Positions 28,047-37,053 of a stretch of 64,000 nt of DNA are shown in pieces. The stretch spans positions 3,213,369 through 3,277,368 of the forward strand of contig NZ_CP036343.1 in assembly GCF_007746795.1 (NCBI RefSeq), in the 5' to 3' direction. Positions within the stretch are counted from its first letter, which is position 1. Each line of letters begins with the position of its first letter. The stretch comes from Gimesia algae (lineage in GTDB: Bacteria > Planctomycetota > Planctomycetia > Planctomycetales > Planctomycetaceae). The notes under the pieces are model-generated. The model ran no database searches. It was not told where the DNA came from and saw only the letters and a list, made by a program, of their open reading frames with translations. The position numbers and the translations under genes were made by a program.

Positions 28047-29066
28047 CTAGAAACCACGCAGTTCCTGGATATCTTTGAAGGTCCGCAGATCATAGTCGAT
28101 GCCGACATAATCCAGCACAGAGCATAACGCCCGCACAGCCACGCCGATTCCATCGGGACCGCTGAAACCACCGAACTGTCCGCCCCCCTTCAGATGAGGC
28201 TCGACTTCCAGGAAGACGCCGGGCACGCCGAGCTTCTTCATTTTCTTTTCCATTTTGGGCAGCATCTCGCGCAGTTCACGCAGGACGACTTCATGACCGG
28301 CGTCACCCACGTTGGCGGGTACGAAATTCTTGAGGCGTTCTTCATCAACGACTCCTGTCCATTCCAGATCTTTATCGACGGCGTAATCCTTGATATGCAA
28401 CCAGCCCATGGATTTCTTCATGTCATTGAATTCGCTCAGGCACTGCATGGCGTCTTTATTCTGAGCAGCGATATTACCGCCATCATAAATGGTGACCATG
28501 TTCGGCCGATTGACTTTGCGTGCCAGTTCCGCCAGTAGCGGTCCGGTTTCCCCAATCAGATTGGGTTCAATTTCGAGACCGTAAACGAGGCCCTCTTTGG
28601 CACAAAGATCGACGATCTGGCCAATCTGATCGACGGCCTGACTCATGTAAGGCTTGGCGTCTTCACCTTTGGGAGGATAGAACGAGAAACCGCGAATCAG
28701 TTTGGTGCCCAGAGTCGTCGCCGCGTTGATCGTATTGGTGACCTCTTTTTTCAGGTACTCTTTAAACGGAACGAATACATTGTGTGAACCATCGTCTTTA
28801 TCCACGAGTTTGATCTTCCCCACGCGGGCTCCGATGCTGGTCACGTTGATGCCGTATTCATCGTGCATTTTGAGCAGCGACTTGTATTCTGATTTATTCA
28901 GATCGACGACATGCTTGATGTTGCCATCGCCGTTCACATCAATAAACCGGGGGCTGTAATATCTCAGTCCCAATGCCGAAAGTGCCACCATCTGCTCAAC
29001 GGCTGTTTTATGGTTTGCTGCTTCATCTGCAAAAGCACTTAAAATTACACGTGGGTTATCTGACAT
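28047..29066 (-). CDS. Sugar phosphate isomerase/epimerase (TIM-barrel)
   Basis: 339 residues from the ATG at 29066, which begins [21 protein letters not shown]; the longer frame to 29138 has Arg-rich, non-conserved sequence. It matches the xylose isomerase-like AP endonuclease 2 TIM-barrel family: [33 protein letters not shown] (Glu ligand), [14 protein letters not shown] (Asp-Gly), MGWLHIKDY (His ligand) and [10 protein letters not shown]. Metal-dependent isomerase or epimerase of a sugar or inosose is likely. It lies near the GntR-dehydrogenase-aminotransferase group. Confidence 0.85.
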   Translation of the reverse strand: MSDNPRVILSAFADEAANHKTAVEQMVALSALGLRYYSPRFIDVNGDGNIKHVVDLNKSEYKSLLKMHDEYGINVTSIGARVGKIKLVDKDDGSHNVFVPFKEYLKKEVTNTINAATTLGTKLIRGFSFYPPKGEDAKPYMSQAVDQIGQIVDLCAKEGLVYGLEIEPNLIGETGPLLAELARKVNRPNMVTIYDGGNIAAQNKDAMQCLSEFNDMKKSMGWLHIKDYAVDKDLEWTGVVDEERLKNFVPANVGDAGHEVVLRELREMLPKMEKKMKKLGVPGVFLEVEPHLKGGGQFGGFSGPDGIGVAVRALCSVLDYVGIDYDLRTFKDIQELRGF

Positions 29067-29257
29067 GACGGAGTTTTGCCTTTTAAATCTAAATCGAAAG
29101 CGAATGAGAAGATGCCCATTCCATGGACGATGCGCCACGGACTATGCGGGAGTCATTTTTGACAGGTTCGGGTCAAGTTTCAAGAGCTACGCGAAGTTCG
29201 ACGTGTCTTTTTCAATGTCATTTCACAAATCACTCCTCAAATACAGCAGGAAAGTGA

Positions 29258-29992
29258 TTACACAATCAAACGATCAGGTCGCATGCGGGACGCATTTCTG
29301 AGATGCATGGTCATCGCGGCCGCAGCGGTCTCGGCATCATGCTGTTTCAGCGCATCCAGCAGGACCAGATGATCATACAGGCCCCGGGTCATGATCTCCG
29401 GTGTTTCACCAGCTGCCGAATAGGAAACCCGCTTGTAGCTCCAGCATTTGTGAATCGCTTCTGAAATGGGAAGATTTCCACAGTGATCGGCGATCGTGAG
29501 ATGCAGCGCATAATCGAAGGTACGCGAAGCGGTTCCCCATTTCTGCAGGTGTTCGGCTGACTGATCGCCGACCTCATACTGCTGCTGACAGGCTTTGACT
29601 TCCGCCGCCATCCCCTGCAAACGGGCGATTTCTTCCGCACTGATGTGCTGTGCGGCCATGCCTGCGGCACTCGGTTCCAGCAGCAGGCGCAGTTCGTGGA
29701 TTTCGACCAGCCAGTTTTCGGCACCTTCCCGCACGACCGCACGGTGATTTTTCTGCTGAATCACAATGCCATCGGCCTGCAGACGGGCCAGTGCCTGCAC
29801 GACCGGTGTACGACTGACGCCAATTTCCCGGGCGAGTCGCGTGCTCTTCAGCTCGGTCCCGCCGGGCAGTTCACAGCGAATAATCCGCAGCAGCAGCTTC
29901 TGATAGACCTCATCCACCAGGGAAAGACTCTCGTCTTCCTGCTGCAGCTCCTGATCTTCAGGTTCCGTTAATAAAGAGATCTCTTTTTTCAC
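29258..29992 (-). CDS. GntR-family transcriptional regulator (FCD subfamily)
   Basis: 244 residues. The winged HTH is at about 25-90 (VYQKLLLRIIRCELPGGTELKSTRLAREIGVSRTPVVQALARLQADGIVIQ), followed by an FCD ligand-binding domain (HELRLLLEPSAAGMAAQHIS, RTFDYALHLTIADHCGNLPIS, DHLVLLDALKQHDAETAAAAMTMHL, metal-binding Asp/His residues). Divergent from the dehydrogenase gene, with a palindrome AAAGTGAATTCACTTT between them at 30037-30052 that is a good operator candidate. Probably represses the adjacent catabolic genes and itself until a metabolite binds. Confidence 0.92.
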   Translation of the reverse strand: MKKEISLLTEPEDQELQQEDESLSLVDEVYQKLLLRIIRCELPGGTELKSTRLAREIGVSRTPVVQALARLQADGIVIQQKNHRAVVREGAENWLVEIHELRLLLEPSAAGMAAQHISAEEIARLQGMAAEVKACQQQYEVGDQSAEHLQKWGTASRTFDYALHLTIADHCGNLPISEAIHKCWSYKRVSYSAAGETPEIMTRGLYDHLVLLDALKQHDAETAAAAMTMHLRNASRMRPDRLIV

Positions 29993-30012
29993 GTGAATCT
30001 CGATTCAAGGGC

Positions 30013-30041
30013 TTGACAATTCCGCTCCCGACCCATAAAGT
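30013..30041 (+). promoter_or_regulatory. Candidate promoter of the dehydrogenase gene
   Basis: TTGACA at 30013-30018, then 17 bases, then TAAAGT at 30036-30041 (-35/-10-like). The -10 overlaps the palindromic operator, so a repressor bound there would block polymerase. Assigned by eye only. Confidence 0.45.
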
Positions 30042-30052
30042 GAATTCACTTT
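30037..30052. promoter_or_regulatory. Palindromic operator, probably for the GntR regulator
   Basis: AAAGTGAATTCACTTT is a perfect 16-bp palindrome in the divergent intergenic region. A second half-like site, TTTTTGAATTCACTT, is at about 30134-30148, close to the ATG at 30161. GntR/FCD proteins bind such symmetric sites. Confidence 0.65.
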
Positions 30053-30160
30053 TGAGCTATTGGGACGCCTTCTACAGCGACTTACGGCTTATTATAGCAA
30101 CATAAATGAAAACCACACCTATAAATCCAAACATTTTTGAATTCACTTAGGGATACCACT

Positions 30161-31441
30161 ATGAGTTCTGCGGGAAACGAAAAAACCCTGAAAGCCGGCC
30201 TGGTCGGATTCGGCATGATTGTCGACGAAACCTATCGCCCTTTCTTTGAAACGGTTCATGAAACAGCACTTTACCAGAGATCCACGGGCCCGGTTGAGGT
30301 TTCCCTGGACGCCGTCGCGACCCGTACTGGGTCACGGGCAGAGAAGTATCTGGCAGAACGTGGTGATAAAGTGGGTGGCTTCCAGAGCTTCGCCGGCGAA
30401 AACGCCATTGAAGAGATGACGTCGACCGGTTTGAACTTCGCCTGCGTCGCTTCTCCCGATGACCGTCACTTCGATTCCTGTAAAAAGCTGCTGGAAGCGG
30501 GCACCCACCTGATTGTCGAAAAACCGTCTGTTCTGAAACTGCAGGAGCTTGATGAACTGGTGGCGCTGGCTGAGAAAAACAATGTGACTGCCAAAGTGGT
30601 CTACCATAAGCTGTTCGACCCGGATCACAAGAAGATGCGGACCCTGGTGTATGACAATATCCTGAAGCACGTTAACAGCGGCTATTGTTCGCTGCTGGAA
30701 CCCAAGGCGATTTCCGGCAAGCAGTTCGCGCAGTGGATTACCGGTCGTAACCCGGGAACTTACGTTGCCGTCCATTATATCAAGCTGATCGACTACACGT
30801 TCGGCGGAAAACTGAAGACGGTCACTGCTACCGGTCAACGTGGTCTGGTGGGTGACAAAGATGGCCCCACCTGGGACAGTTGCCAGTTGCGGATGATCTA
30901 CGAATACGAGTCGGGCCGCGAAGCCGCCTTCGATATTCACACATCCTGGGTCACGCCGGACAACTTCCCTGGCTACGTCGAACAGGAAGTCTCTTTCCGC
31001 TTTGACAATGGGTTATGGAATGGCCATTCCCGCAAGCGTGGTGTGGAATGTACGGTTGAAGAAAAAACGCCGTTCGAACTCAAGAACTCCATGAACAACC
31101 ACTTCAATGCGACCTTCATCGAACCCTGGAACGAACGTTCGCAACGTGGTTACGGGATTGAAGTCATTGAGCAGTTTGCCAAAGAAGTCGCGGAGATCGA
31201 ATTTGGCGGCCCCGAATCGGAACGCCAGGCACGACTCGAGAAGATTCGCTCGCTGGGCTACAACGATTTATCCGCCGACCGCCAGACCGTCGCCACTGTC
31301 CAGGCTCTGGAAGCGATTCTGGAACACCAGGCCGCTGGCGACCCTGACTGTGTCGTGCGTGTAAACGATGAAAAAGGCGGACTTGTTCTGTATCGTCCCG
31401 GTTCGGATGAGGCAGAAGTCCTTTATGACGGAACTGTGTAA
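30161..31441 (+). CDS. Gfo/Idh/MocA-family oxidoreductase
   Basis: 426 residues from the ATG at 30161. The N-terminal Rossmann fold starts GLVGFGMIVDETYRPFFE and has DDRHFDSCKKLLEAGTHLIVEKPSVL, whose EKP motif is diagnostic of the family. The C-terminal alpha/beta domain carries GTYVAVHYIKLIDYTFGG (His/Asp catalytic-type region). It uses NAD(P) to oxidise or reduce a sugar, inositol or similar polyol. First gene of the block controlled by the GntR site and 92 bases upstream of the aminotransferase, so both may act on one amino or keto sugar; that is inference. Confidence 0.88.
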   Translation: MSSAGNEKTLKAGLVGFGMIVDETYRPFFETVHETALYQRSTGPVEVSLDAVATRTGSRAEKYLAERGDKVGGFQSFAGENAIEEMTSTGLNFACVASPDDRHFDSCKKLLEAGTHLIVEKPSVLKLQELDELVALAEKNNVTAKVVYHKLFDPDHKKMRTLVYDNILKHVNSGYCSLLEPKAISGKQFAQWITGRNPGTYVAVHYIKLIDYTFGGKLKTVTATGQRGLVGDKDGPTWDSCQLRMIYEYESGREAAFDIHTSWVTPDNFPGYVEQEVSFRFDNGLWNGHSRKRGVECTVEEKTPFELKNSMNNHFNATFIEPWNERSQRGYGIEVIEQFAKEVAEIEFGGPESERQARLEKIRSLGYNDLSADRQTVATVQALEAILEHQAAGDPDCVVRVNDEKGGLVLYRPGSDEAEVLYDGTV

Positions 31442-31533
31442 GTAAAAAATCATGCGAATCACTTCGGAACCATTCTGACGTTGATTCAATTTCAATCAAA
31501 CTGTCCATTACCCGATTTGTAAAAGAGAAAATC

Positions 31534-32940
31534 ATGACCACAGCCATTCATTTCGACAATGAAAAACAATCCAATGCCGTTCGCGACGATCTGTTCCAGA
31601 CCGAACCGCTGGCACTGCGCACATTTACCCCCAGCCAGGCCGTACTGGCCAAATCCGCCGGCTGCTATCACTGGACTCCCGAAGGACGTCGTCTGTACGA
31701 CTTTACATCGGGCGTCCTGGTGGCCAACCTGGGACACAATCCCCGTAACTGGATGAAACGCTTCAGCGAATACATGGGCTGGAAACCGGAACATGTGACT
31801 GGTGAAGGAGAAGGCGAGTACTTCGACGCTCTTACACTGACTGCCTATAACGCCGTCACACCGATTGAAACCGAAGCCAGCAAGCGACTGATTGCCAGCA
31901 TTCAATCCTTCAAAGGTGGTAATCGCTGTGATAAAGTCATGTGGGCTGCCTCCGGTTCTGAAGCCGTCCAGAAAGCACTCTGGGCCTGTCTGCACCGTGA
32001 TTCTGAGCGCGATATCATTCTGGCAACCCGCTATGGTTTCCACGGCAAAAAAGGTCTGGCCGGCGCTGTCACCGGTTCCGAAACCGACGCCGACCGTGAT
32101 CCACGCGTCAAGTTTATCAGCTTTCCCCGCACGGAATGTGATGATATCAGCAAGGCTGAAGATACGCTTGACGTTTCTGTCTACCAGAAAGAACTGGAAG
32201 ATCTGTGGACCGAATATGGGACACGAATCAACTGCCTGATTACCGAGCCTTACCTGGGTGGCGGGGGAAGTTATCATCCGCAGGTTGCGTATCATAAAGT
32301 GCTGCAGGATTTCTGCCGTGCCCATGATATCATGTTGATCCTGGATGAAGTGCAGGCCAACTTTGGTCGGACCGGCTGCATGTACGCTTTCGAAAAATAT
32401 CAGATCGAACCAGATTTTGTCGTCCTGGGTAAAGGTCTGGGAAATGGTGTACCTGTCGCTGCTGCCGTTGGTCGTAACGACGTGATTGCCAGTCTGAAAT
32501 ACGGTGAAGCATCTGACACCTGGAGTGCCAACCCGCTCTCTTCTGCCGCCGTGCTGGCGACCCTGGATGAGTTCGAAGGGACGGATGTAATGGACAACAC
32601 TCAGAAGCTGTCCCAACTGTATATCGATGGTCTCAATGAGTTAAAAGAAACCGGCATCATCGCCAAAGTGCGTGGTGAAGGCATGGTCTTCGGCATCGAG
32701 TGTGCCGAGCTGGGTGGCAAGACCAGCCAGGAAGTCGCCATTGAGCTGGTAAAGACCTGCTACCTGGGTGAAACAGACGGCGATGGCATTCACCTGCTGG
32801 GTGCATTGGCTGGAAACGTGTTACGCATCAGCCCGCCGATGACGATGACCGAAGCCGAAGCCGAAGCCTCGATCGCGCTGCTGAATCGCATGTGCGTCAA
32901 ACTGGCCGAGCAGTTGCAGGGTGCGACAGCATCTGCCTGA
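31534..32940 (+). CDS. Class III PLP-dependent aminotransferase
   Basis: 468 residues. RLYDFTSGVLVANLGHNP, MWAASGSEAVQKALWACL, YGFHGKKGLAGAVTGS and LILDEVQANFGRTG are typical of class III enzymes; the PLP-binding Lys is in FVVLGKGLGNGVPVAAAVG near residue 300. Start ATG at 31534 follows AAAAGAGAAAATC. Transfers an amino group from an omega-amino acid or amino sugar; the exact substrate is open. It ends in a strong terminator at 32965-33000. Follows the Gfo/Idh gene in the GntR-linked group. Confidence 0.9.
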   Translation: MTTAIHFDNEKQSNAVRDDLFQTEPLALRTFTPSQAVLAKSAGCYHWTPEGRRLYDFTSGVLVANLGHNPRNWMKRFSEYMGWKPEHVTGEGEGEYFDALTLTAYNAVTPIETEASKRLIASIQSFKGGNRCDKVMWAASGSEAVQKALWACLHRDSERDIILATRYGFHGKKGLAGAVTGSETDADRDPRVKFISFPRTECDDISKAEDTLDVSVYQKELEDLWTEYGTRINCLITEPYLGGGGSYHPQVAYHKVLQDFCRAHDIMLILDEVQANFGRTGCMYAFEKYQIEPDFVVLGKGLGNGVPVAAAVGRNDVIASLKYGEASDTWSANPLSSAAVLATLDEFEGTDVMDNTQKLSQLYIDGLNELKETGIIAKVRGEGMVFGIECAELGGKTSQEVAIELVKTCYLGETDGDGIHLLGALAGNVLRISPPMTMTEAEAEASIALLNRMCVKLAEQLQGATASA

Positions 32941-32964
32941 TGCCCCGTGTTAGTTGAAAAAATG

Positions 32965-33000
32965 AAACAGGCCCCGGATTCATTCGGGGCCTGTTTTTTT
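32965..33000 (+). terminator. Rho-independent terminator after the aminotransferase
   Basis: AAACAGGCCCCG pairs with CGGGGCCTGTTT (12 bp), loop GATTCATT, then T residues. Located 25 bases after the stop; its symmetry would also serve the convergent minus-strand gene ending at 33028. Confidence 0.93.
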
Positions 33001-33027
33001 ATGTGTGTTAACAAAGGCGTTCGTTGA

Positions 33028-33987
33028 TTACAGCTGTCGCTGGTTGCGCCATTGTTCCCGTTGTTCGGGGGTCATATCAGGAGGTGGTTTCGCGGCGTTT
33101 GTGGTATTGCCTGAGGGGGAGACATGCGCGCCTCTCATACCGGCTGCCACTGCTGTATGATTCGTTTTGACAGCCGCTGTCTTTTTCGGTTTAGCCTGAG
33201 AATAAGAGGCCTGTTTTGCTCCCTGATTCAAACCGGCATTGGTATCTGAAGAGACACCCGCCAGCATCAGGCGGTTTTCTTTTTCGCGGCGGATTTCATC
33301 GAGCCAGTACTGAGCTTCATTGAATTCCGGCTTGAGCAGTACGGCCTGCAGGAACTGAGACTCACTGGCCTGCAGTTCTCCACGCTCTCTTAAGATGTAG
33401 CCGATGTTATAATGTGCTTCCGCTTCACCAACCGCACGAATCAGGTGAGGCATGGCTGCCTGGTATTCGCCGGCGGACGCCATTGCGATTCCCAGTTGAT
33501 AACGAATGTTTTTGTCAGCGGGTGCCGCTTTGCTGGCTTCACCCAGCAGTGCGACTGCCTGATCCCATTTTTTCTCAGCAGCATAGAACTGACCAATGCT
33601 GGCACGCACCTGGGGATCTTTGGGAGACATCTCCAGTGCTTTCTGGAACCCTTTTTCGGCTTCCATTTTGCGACCGGCAACCTGATCCAGGCGGGCCAGT
33701 CCCAGCACGGCATCAACCGATTTGGGGTTCTCGCCCAGCGCGACTTCATAAGAAGAGCGAGCCGAATTCAGATCTCCCATTTTCTCCTGAAGCTGTCCGT
33801 GAGTCACATAGAACTTATCCGGATCTTTGAGTTTATTTTTCGCGACAGAGATCTTGTCTTTCAATGTCGTGGGAGCTTCGTCTGATTTCGCGACAAATTT
33901 ATCCCGCATCGAGCTGCAGCCATTACATAAAAGTAAAGCACAGGTGATGCCAGCCATCCATGTCTGTTTGGTTAATAATCCGGACAT
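33028..33987 (-). CDS. Tetratricopeptide-repeat lipoprotein-like protein
   Basis: 319 residues from the ATG at 33987. GGAGG lies 8 bases upstream of this ATG but only 2 bases before the alternative ATG at 33993. A signal with a Cys after hydrophobics (MAGITCALLLCNGCSSM) suggests a lipoprotein, though the lipobox is imperfect. Then come several TPR units (FYVTHGQLQEKMGDLNSARSSYEVALG, AVLGLARLDQVAGRKMEAEKGFQKALEMSP, VRASIGQFYAAEKKWDQAVALLGEASKA, AHYNIGYILRERGELQASESQFLQAV). A Lys/Thr/Ala-rich tail ends the chain. Likely a scaffold for envelope assembly. Upstream on the same strand is an AAA+ ATPase gene, 228 bases away. Confidence 0.82.
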   Translation of the reverse strand: MSGLLTKQTWMAGITCALLLCNGCSSMRDKFVAKSDEAPTTLKDKISVAKNKLKDPDKFYVTHGQLQEKMGDLNSARSSYEVALGENPKSVDAVLGLARLDQVAGRKMEAEKGFQKALEMSPKDPQVRASIGQFYAAEKKWDQAVALLGEASKAAPADKNIRYQLGIAMASAGEYQAAMPHLIRAVGEAEAHYNIGYILRERGELQASESQFLQAVLLKPEFNEAQYWLDEIRREKENRLMLAGVSSDTNAGLNQGAKQASYSQAKPKKTAAVKTNHTAVAAGMRGAHVSPSGNTTNAAKPPPDMTPEQREQWRNQRQL

Positions 33988-34214
33988 ATTCATTACCTCC
34001 ATGAGGTCCACTTGCAAGACGTGATGTGAGAATTAATTAATTGACTCTCAAAAGAACACGTCTTTGGATTCTGCCAGTTCCGATCGCAGCGCACCTGTGG
34101 TATCGCGCAGATGATGTTGAATCGGTCATATTAGAAACGAGTGATCATGAGTGAATCAGGTTGCTTTATCAGCCCGGTCCATTTCAGGCTAATAAAGATA
34201 TTCAGGAAAGGACT

Positions 34215-35711
34215 TTATAGTTGACAGAAGAAACGTTGCGCTGCTTCTGAAATTAATTGAGTGGATAGAATGGGTTTCTGTCCTTTAAATCGACAAATTG
34301 ACTGAATAATCTCCAGTAAATCTCGCGGGTCACTCGACCTGGGTAATTTTCCCTGATTGTAGTAAGTGTCATACAGGTAACTTACAAAGACTGGGTCATA
34401 TGCAATTTCACGTTGGCGGCAACAGAGCTTCGCAATCTCTGTGAACACATCTTGAGACGGCGCAGTGATTTCGATCTTATGACGGATACGTCTGAGGAAG
34501 GCTTCGTCGACCAGTTCCTTCGGATCAAGGTTGGTTGAGAAGACAATTAATTGTTCGAAGGGAACCGCAAATTTCTTACCGGTGGCCAGCGTCAGATAGT
34601 CGATCCGGTCTTCGAGCGGCATAATCCACCGGTTCAGCAGGTCTTTTGGACTGACGAGTTGTCTACCAAAGTCGTCGATCAGGAACACACCACCGTTGGC
34701 TTTGATATGCAGGGGCGCTGTATAGAAGTTGCTGACTTTGTTGTAACGCAGGTCCAGCATTTCCAGATTCAGTTCTCCCCCCGTAATCACAACCGGGCGT
34801 CTGATGCGTCGCCAGCGCAAGTCGGTTTCGGGTTTGGCCCAGTCCTTCATTTCCGGAATCCGGCTCCCCTTCTGCAGATCGGTGGGGGCCCGGTCCTGCA
34901 ATTCCAGATCGTCAGTGGTCTGATGAATGGTCGGATCAAACAGCGTGATGATGCTGTTTTCCATCTGCAGCGCGTAGGGAATATAAATTTCTCCCCCCTG
35001 CCGATTCAGAAAACGCCCCAGCCCTTTGGCAATTAAGGTTTTACCGTTACCCGGAGGTCCATAAATAAAGATGGAACGTCCACTGCAGACCGCTGGTCCC
35101 AGTTCGTCGAGCAGTCCTTCACGAATGATAAAATCGGAAAAGGCAGCTTCGAGCCGCTCCGGAGTACAATCGATGCCAACCACGGTCTGGAGCGCACACT
35201 GCCTGACATACGCTTCTAAAGGCACTGGTGCCGGTCCGACATAACGGCATTGCTCGAATGCTTCCCGTGCACGAATCCGCCCCAGCTCGGTCAGATTGAA
35301 GCGGTACGAAGAACGACCGATCAGATTACCTGACGTGACTTCGATGCATTTATCATCTTTCAGAAACACCAGTGCGGTATCAATGATGGTGAACGGCAGG
35401 TGAGCACTGCGCGAGATTTCAATACCCAGCGCACTTCCCTGAAGATACAGCTGTTTCAACACCAGGTTGCACAACTGATTCAATGTCAGTCCCGATTGAT
35501 CCAGCGTGTTTGGCGCGGGAATCGCATGATCCTGTTGTGCTGCAGCGGCTGGCGCAGGCACTTTCTTTTCCGGTCGCTTCCATTCCCCGTCCTGCTGAGT
35601 TCCGGGAAACAGATCACTATACAGATCTGTCAAATCATTTGCTTTATCATTTTCCCGGAATCCCTGCCCGGAGGCATCTTGTGATTCATCTTCACCAGGG
35701 CGATCAATCAT
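34215..35711 (-). CDS. AAA+ ATPase with N-terminal winged-helix region
   Basis: 498 residues. A disordered leader (about 1-70) is followed by a winged-helix-like segment (LTLNQLCNLVLKQLYLQGSALGIEISR), then an AAA+ domain: Walker A IFIYGPPGNGKTLIAKG near residue 218, Walker B NGGVFLIDDFGRQLVSP, sensor region LIVFSTNLDPKELVDEAFLRRIRHKIEI with the Arg finger, and a C-terminal lid (SDPRDLLEIIQSICRF). Similar ATPases sit with TPR and secreted genes in planctomycetes. Substrate unknown; a remodelling or chaperone-like role is inferred from the fold. Confidence 0.8.
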   Translation of the reverse strand: MIDRPGEDESQDASGQGFRENDKANDLTDLYSDLFPGTQQDGEWKRPEKKVPAPAAAAQQDHAIPAPNTLDQSGLTLNQLCNLVLKQLYLQGSALGIEISRSAHLPFTIIDTALVFLKDDKCIEVTSGNLIGRSSYRFNLTELGRIRAREAFEQCRYVGPAPVPLEAYVRQCALQTVVGIDCTPERLEAAFSDFIIREGLLDELGPAVCSGRSIFIYGPPGNGKTLIAKGLGRFLNRQGGEIYIPYALQMENSIITLFDPTIHQTTDDLELQDRAPTDLQKGSRIPEMKDWAKPETDLRWRRIRRPVVITGGELNLEMLDLRYNKVSNFYTAPLHIKANGGVFLIDDFGRQLVSPKDLLNRWIMPLEDRIDYLTLATGKKFAVPFEQLIVFSTNLDPKELVDEAFLRRIRHKIEITAPSQDVFTEIAKLCCRQREIAYDPVFVSYLYDTYYNQGKLPRSSDPRDLLEIIQSICRFKGQKPILSTQLISEAAQRFFCQL

Positions 35712-35780
35712 GATGGCAGTTTACGTTCAAGCTAGCTTGTTGTGAGAAAAAAATCGAAACCGGCAGAAAGCAGCTCAACC

Positions 35781-36479
35781 TTAATTACTTCCATTGGCTG
35801 CGGAACCGCCACCTGTCGTATACTGAATCCGAGGAGCCAGAATCGAACCCACGTAGGCACGGTATTTCATATCTTCTTCACGTGCCGGACGTCCGTATGT
35901 CTGGCTGACCCGTAACATGGCGGAAGGAATATTCTGTCCATCAGACATCTCGCTGGCTGCATACTGGACATTGGCCAGTCGTTCCTGACTGGAGATGGAA
36001 CTGTTGGCAGTCTGCACGAAAATCATGCGACGCTCTTCGGGTGCATGTTCCATGATCCAGCGCAGATGCAGTAAGCCGGCTTGTGTCAACTTGTTACCAT
36101 CTTTGTCAAAGTGGTAAGCGTACAACGTATTCTGATCAGTCCAGCCGTTGTGAATCTGTCGATCCATGATGTCTGCTACGTAAGCACGGTCTTGACAGGT
36201 ATAGGGGTAAGGCCAGTAGTGGGCATGGTGGTAGCGGTTCCAGAAATGCTGTTTCGGTCCGGTGGGCCGGGGGTAGGGAGGCCAGAGTTCTCCGAATTTG
36301 TATTTCTGGCGGGAGCCCACAGGTCGCGAGGCGCGTTCTGCCCATTTTGCTTCTTTGGAATTATCTTCCGAACAGGTGGCACTGGACCAGGGCCAGCCCG
36401 CTTCTGCTGTCACGCCATTCATCAGGCTAACTGCAAAAACGATAAGTAGATACGATTGCATTTTGACGGCAGTAGCCAT
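35781..36479 (-). CDS. Secreted protein of unknown function
   Basis: 232 residues from the ATG at 36479, chosen because GGGGGGAGAT lies just upstream; the longer frame to 36527 has no site. Signal peptide MQSYLLIVFAVSLMNGVTAEAG, then an aromatic and Pro-rich part (GELWPPYPRPTGPKQHFWNRYHHAHYWPYP) with a single Cys, and a C-terminal part reminiscent of an OmpA/peptidoglycan-binding domain in shape (GLLHLRWIMEHAPEERRMIFVQTANSS). No family recognised. It lies 69 bases upstream of the AAA+ gene on the same strand and may be in the same operon. Confidence 0.65.
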   Translation of the reverse strand: MATAVKMQSYLLIVFAVSLMNGVTAEAGWPWSSATCSEDNSKEAKWAERASRPVGSRQKYKFGELWPPYPRPTGPKQHFWNRYHHAHYWPYPYTCQDRAYVADIMDRQIHNGWTDQNTLYAYHFDKDGNKLTQAGLLHLRWIMEHAPEERRMIFVQTANSSISSQERLANVQYAASEMSDGQNIPSAMLRVSQTYGRPAREEDMKYRAYVGSILAPRIQYTTGGGSAANGSN

Positions 36480-37053
36480 GCCATCTCCCCCCTGTATTGA
36501 TCGTGCAGGAATCGCCAGACCCTTCACGAAAGATTGTTTTGCGCAATACCAGAACAGATCTGTGTTGCGACAGTCCTTTGTGAATTTATCGGCAGGCGAC
36601 AGGTCTGGTCCTGACGAGAAAAACGATTCTACCGGGAGAATAAGAGAGATAATTTACAGCTGGTATCGCGGTGAAATCCCTGGTTCGCCTTGTGATGCAG
36701 TGGTTGCATGCAGCGTCTGCTTCCACCATCCGGGAAGGAATCCAGTCGCCTGCGTGACAGCGCATCACGGGCACTCTCTTTGAAAAGAGAGTGAATAAAC
36801 TCAGCCCTGCCGGACAGGGCTGCCGCTCACTCTATTTTCATTTGCCTGAGCCTGTTAAACTGACGTCACTACCACTACACTTTCGAGAGTCGGGACAGAA
36901 GCGATCCTGTCTCTGGCACGTGTGTCGTAGCATAACCATTTCTATTTTTTCTCAAAACAGTTATTCTAAAGTAACTGAAAAGTAGATCCTGTAACTTATC
37001 ATATTTCCAGACTCAGTTTTCGGCACCTGTGTCCGAAACGAATCGAGATCGAA
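36480..37053. other. Intergenic region with two hairpins
   Basis: About 570 bases between the divergent secreted-protein gene and tex. It holds two perfect hairpins: CACTCTCTT-TGAA-AAGAGAGTG at 36772-36793 and CAGCCCTG-CCGGA-CAGGGCTG at 36802-36822. Neither has a T-run; they could be regulatory or act as boundary elements. ORFs in this stretch look like chance. Confidence 0.45.
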
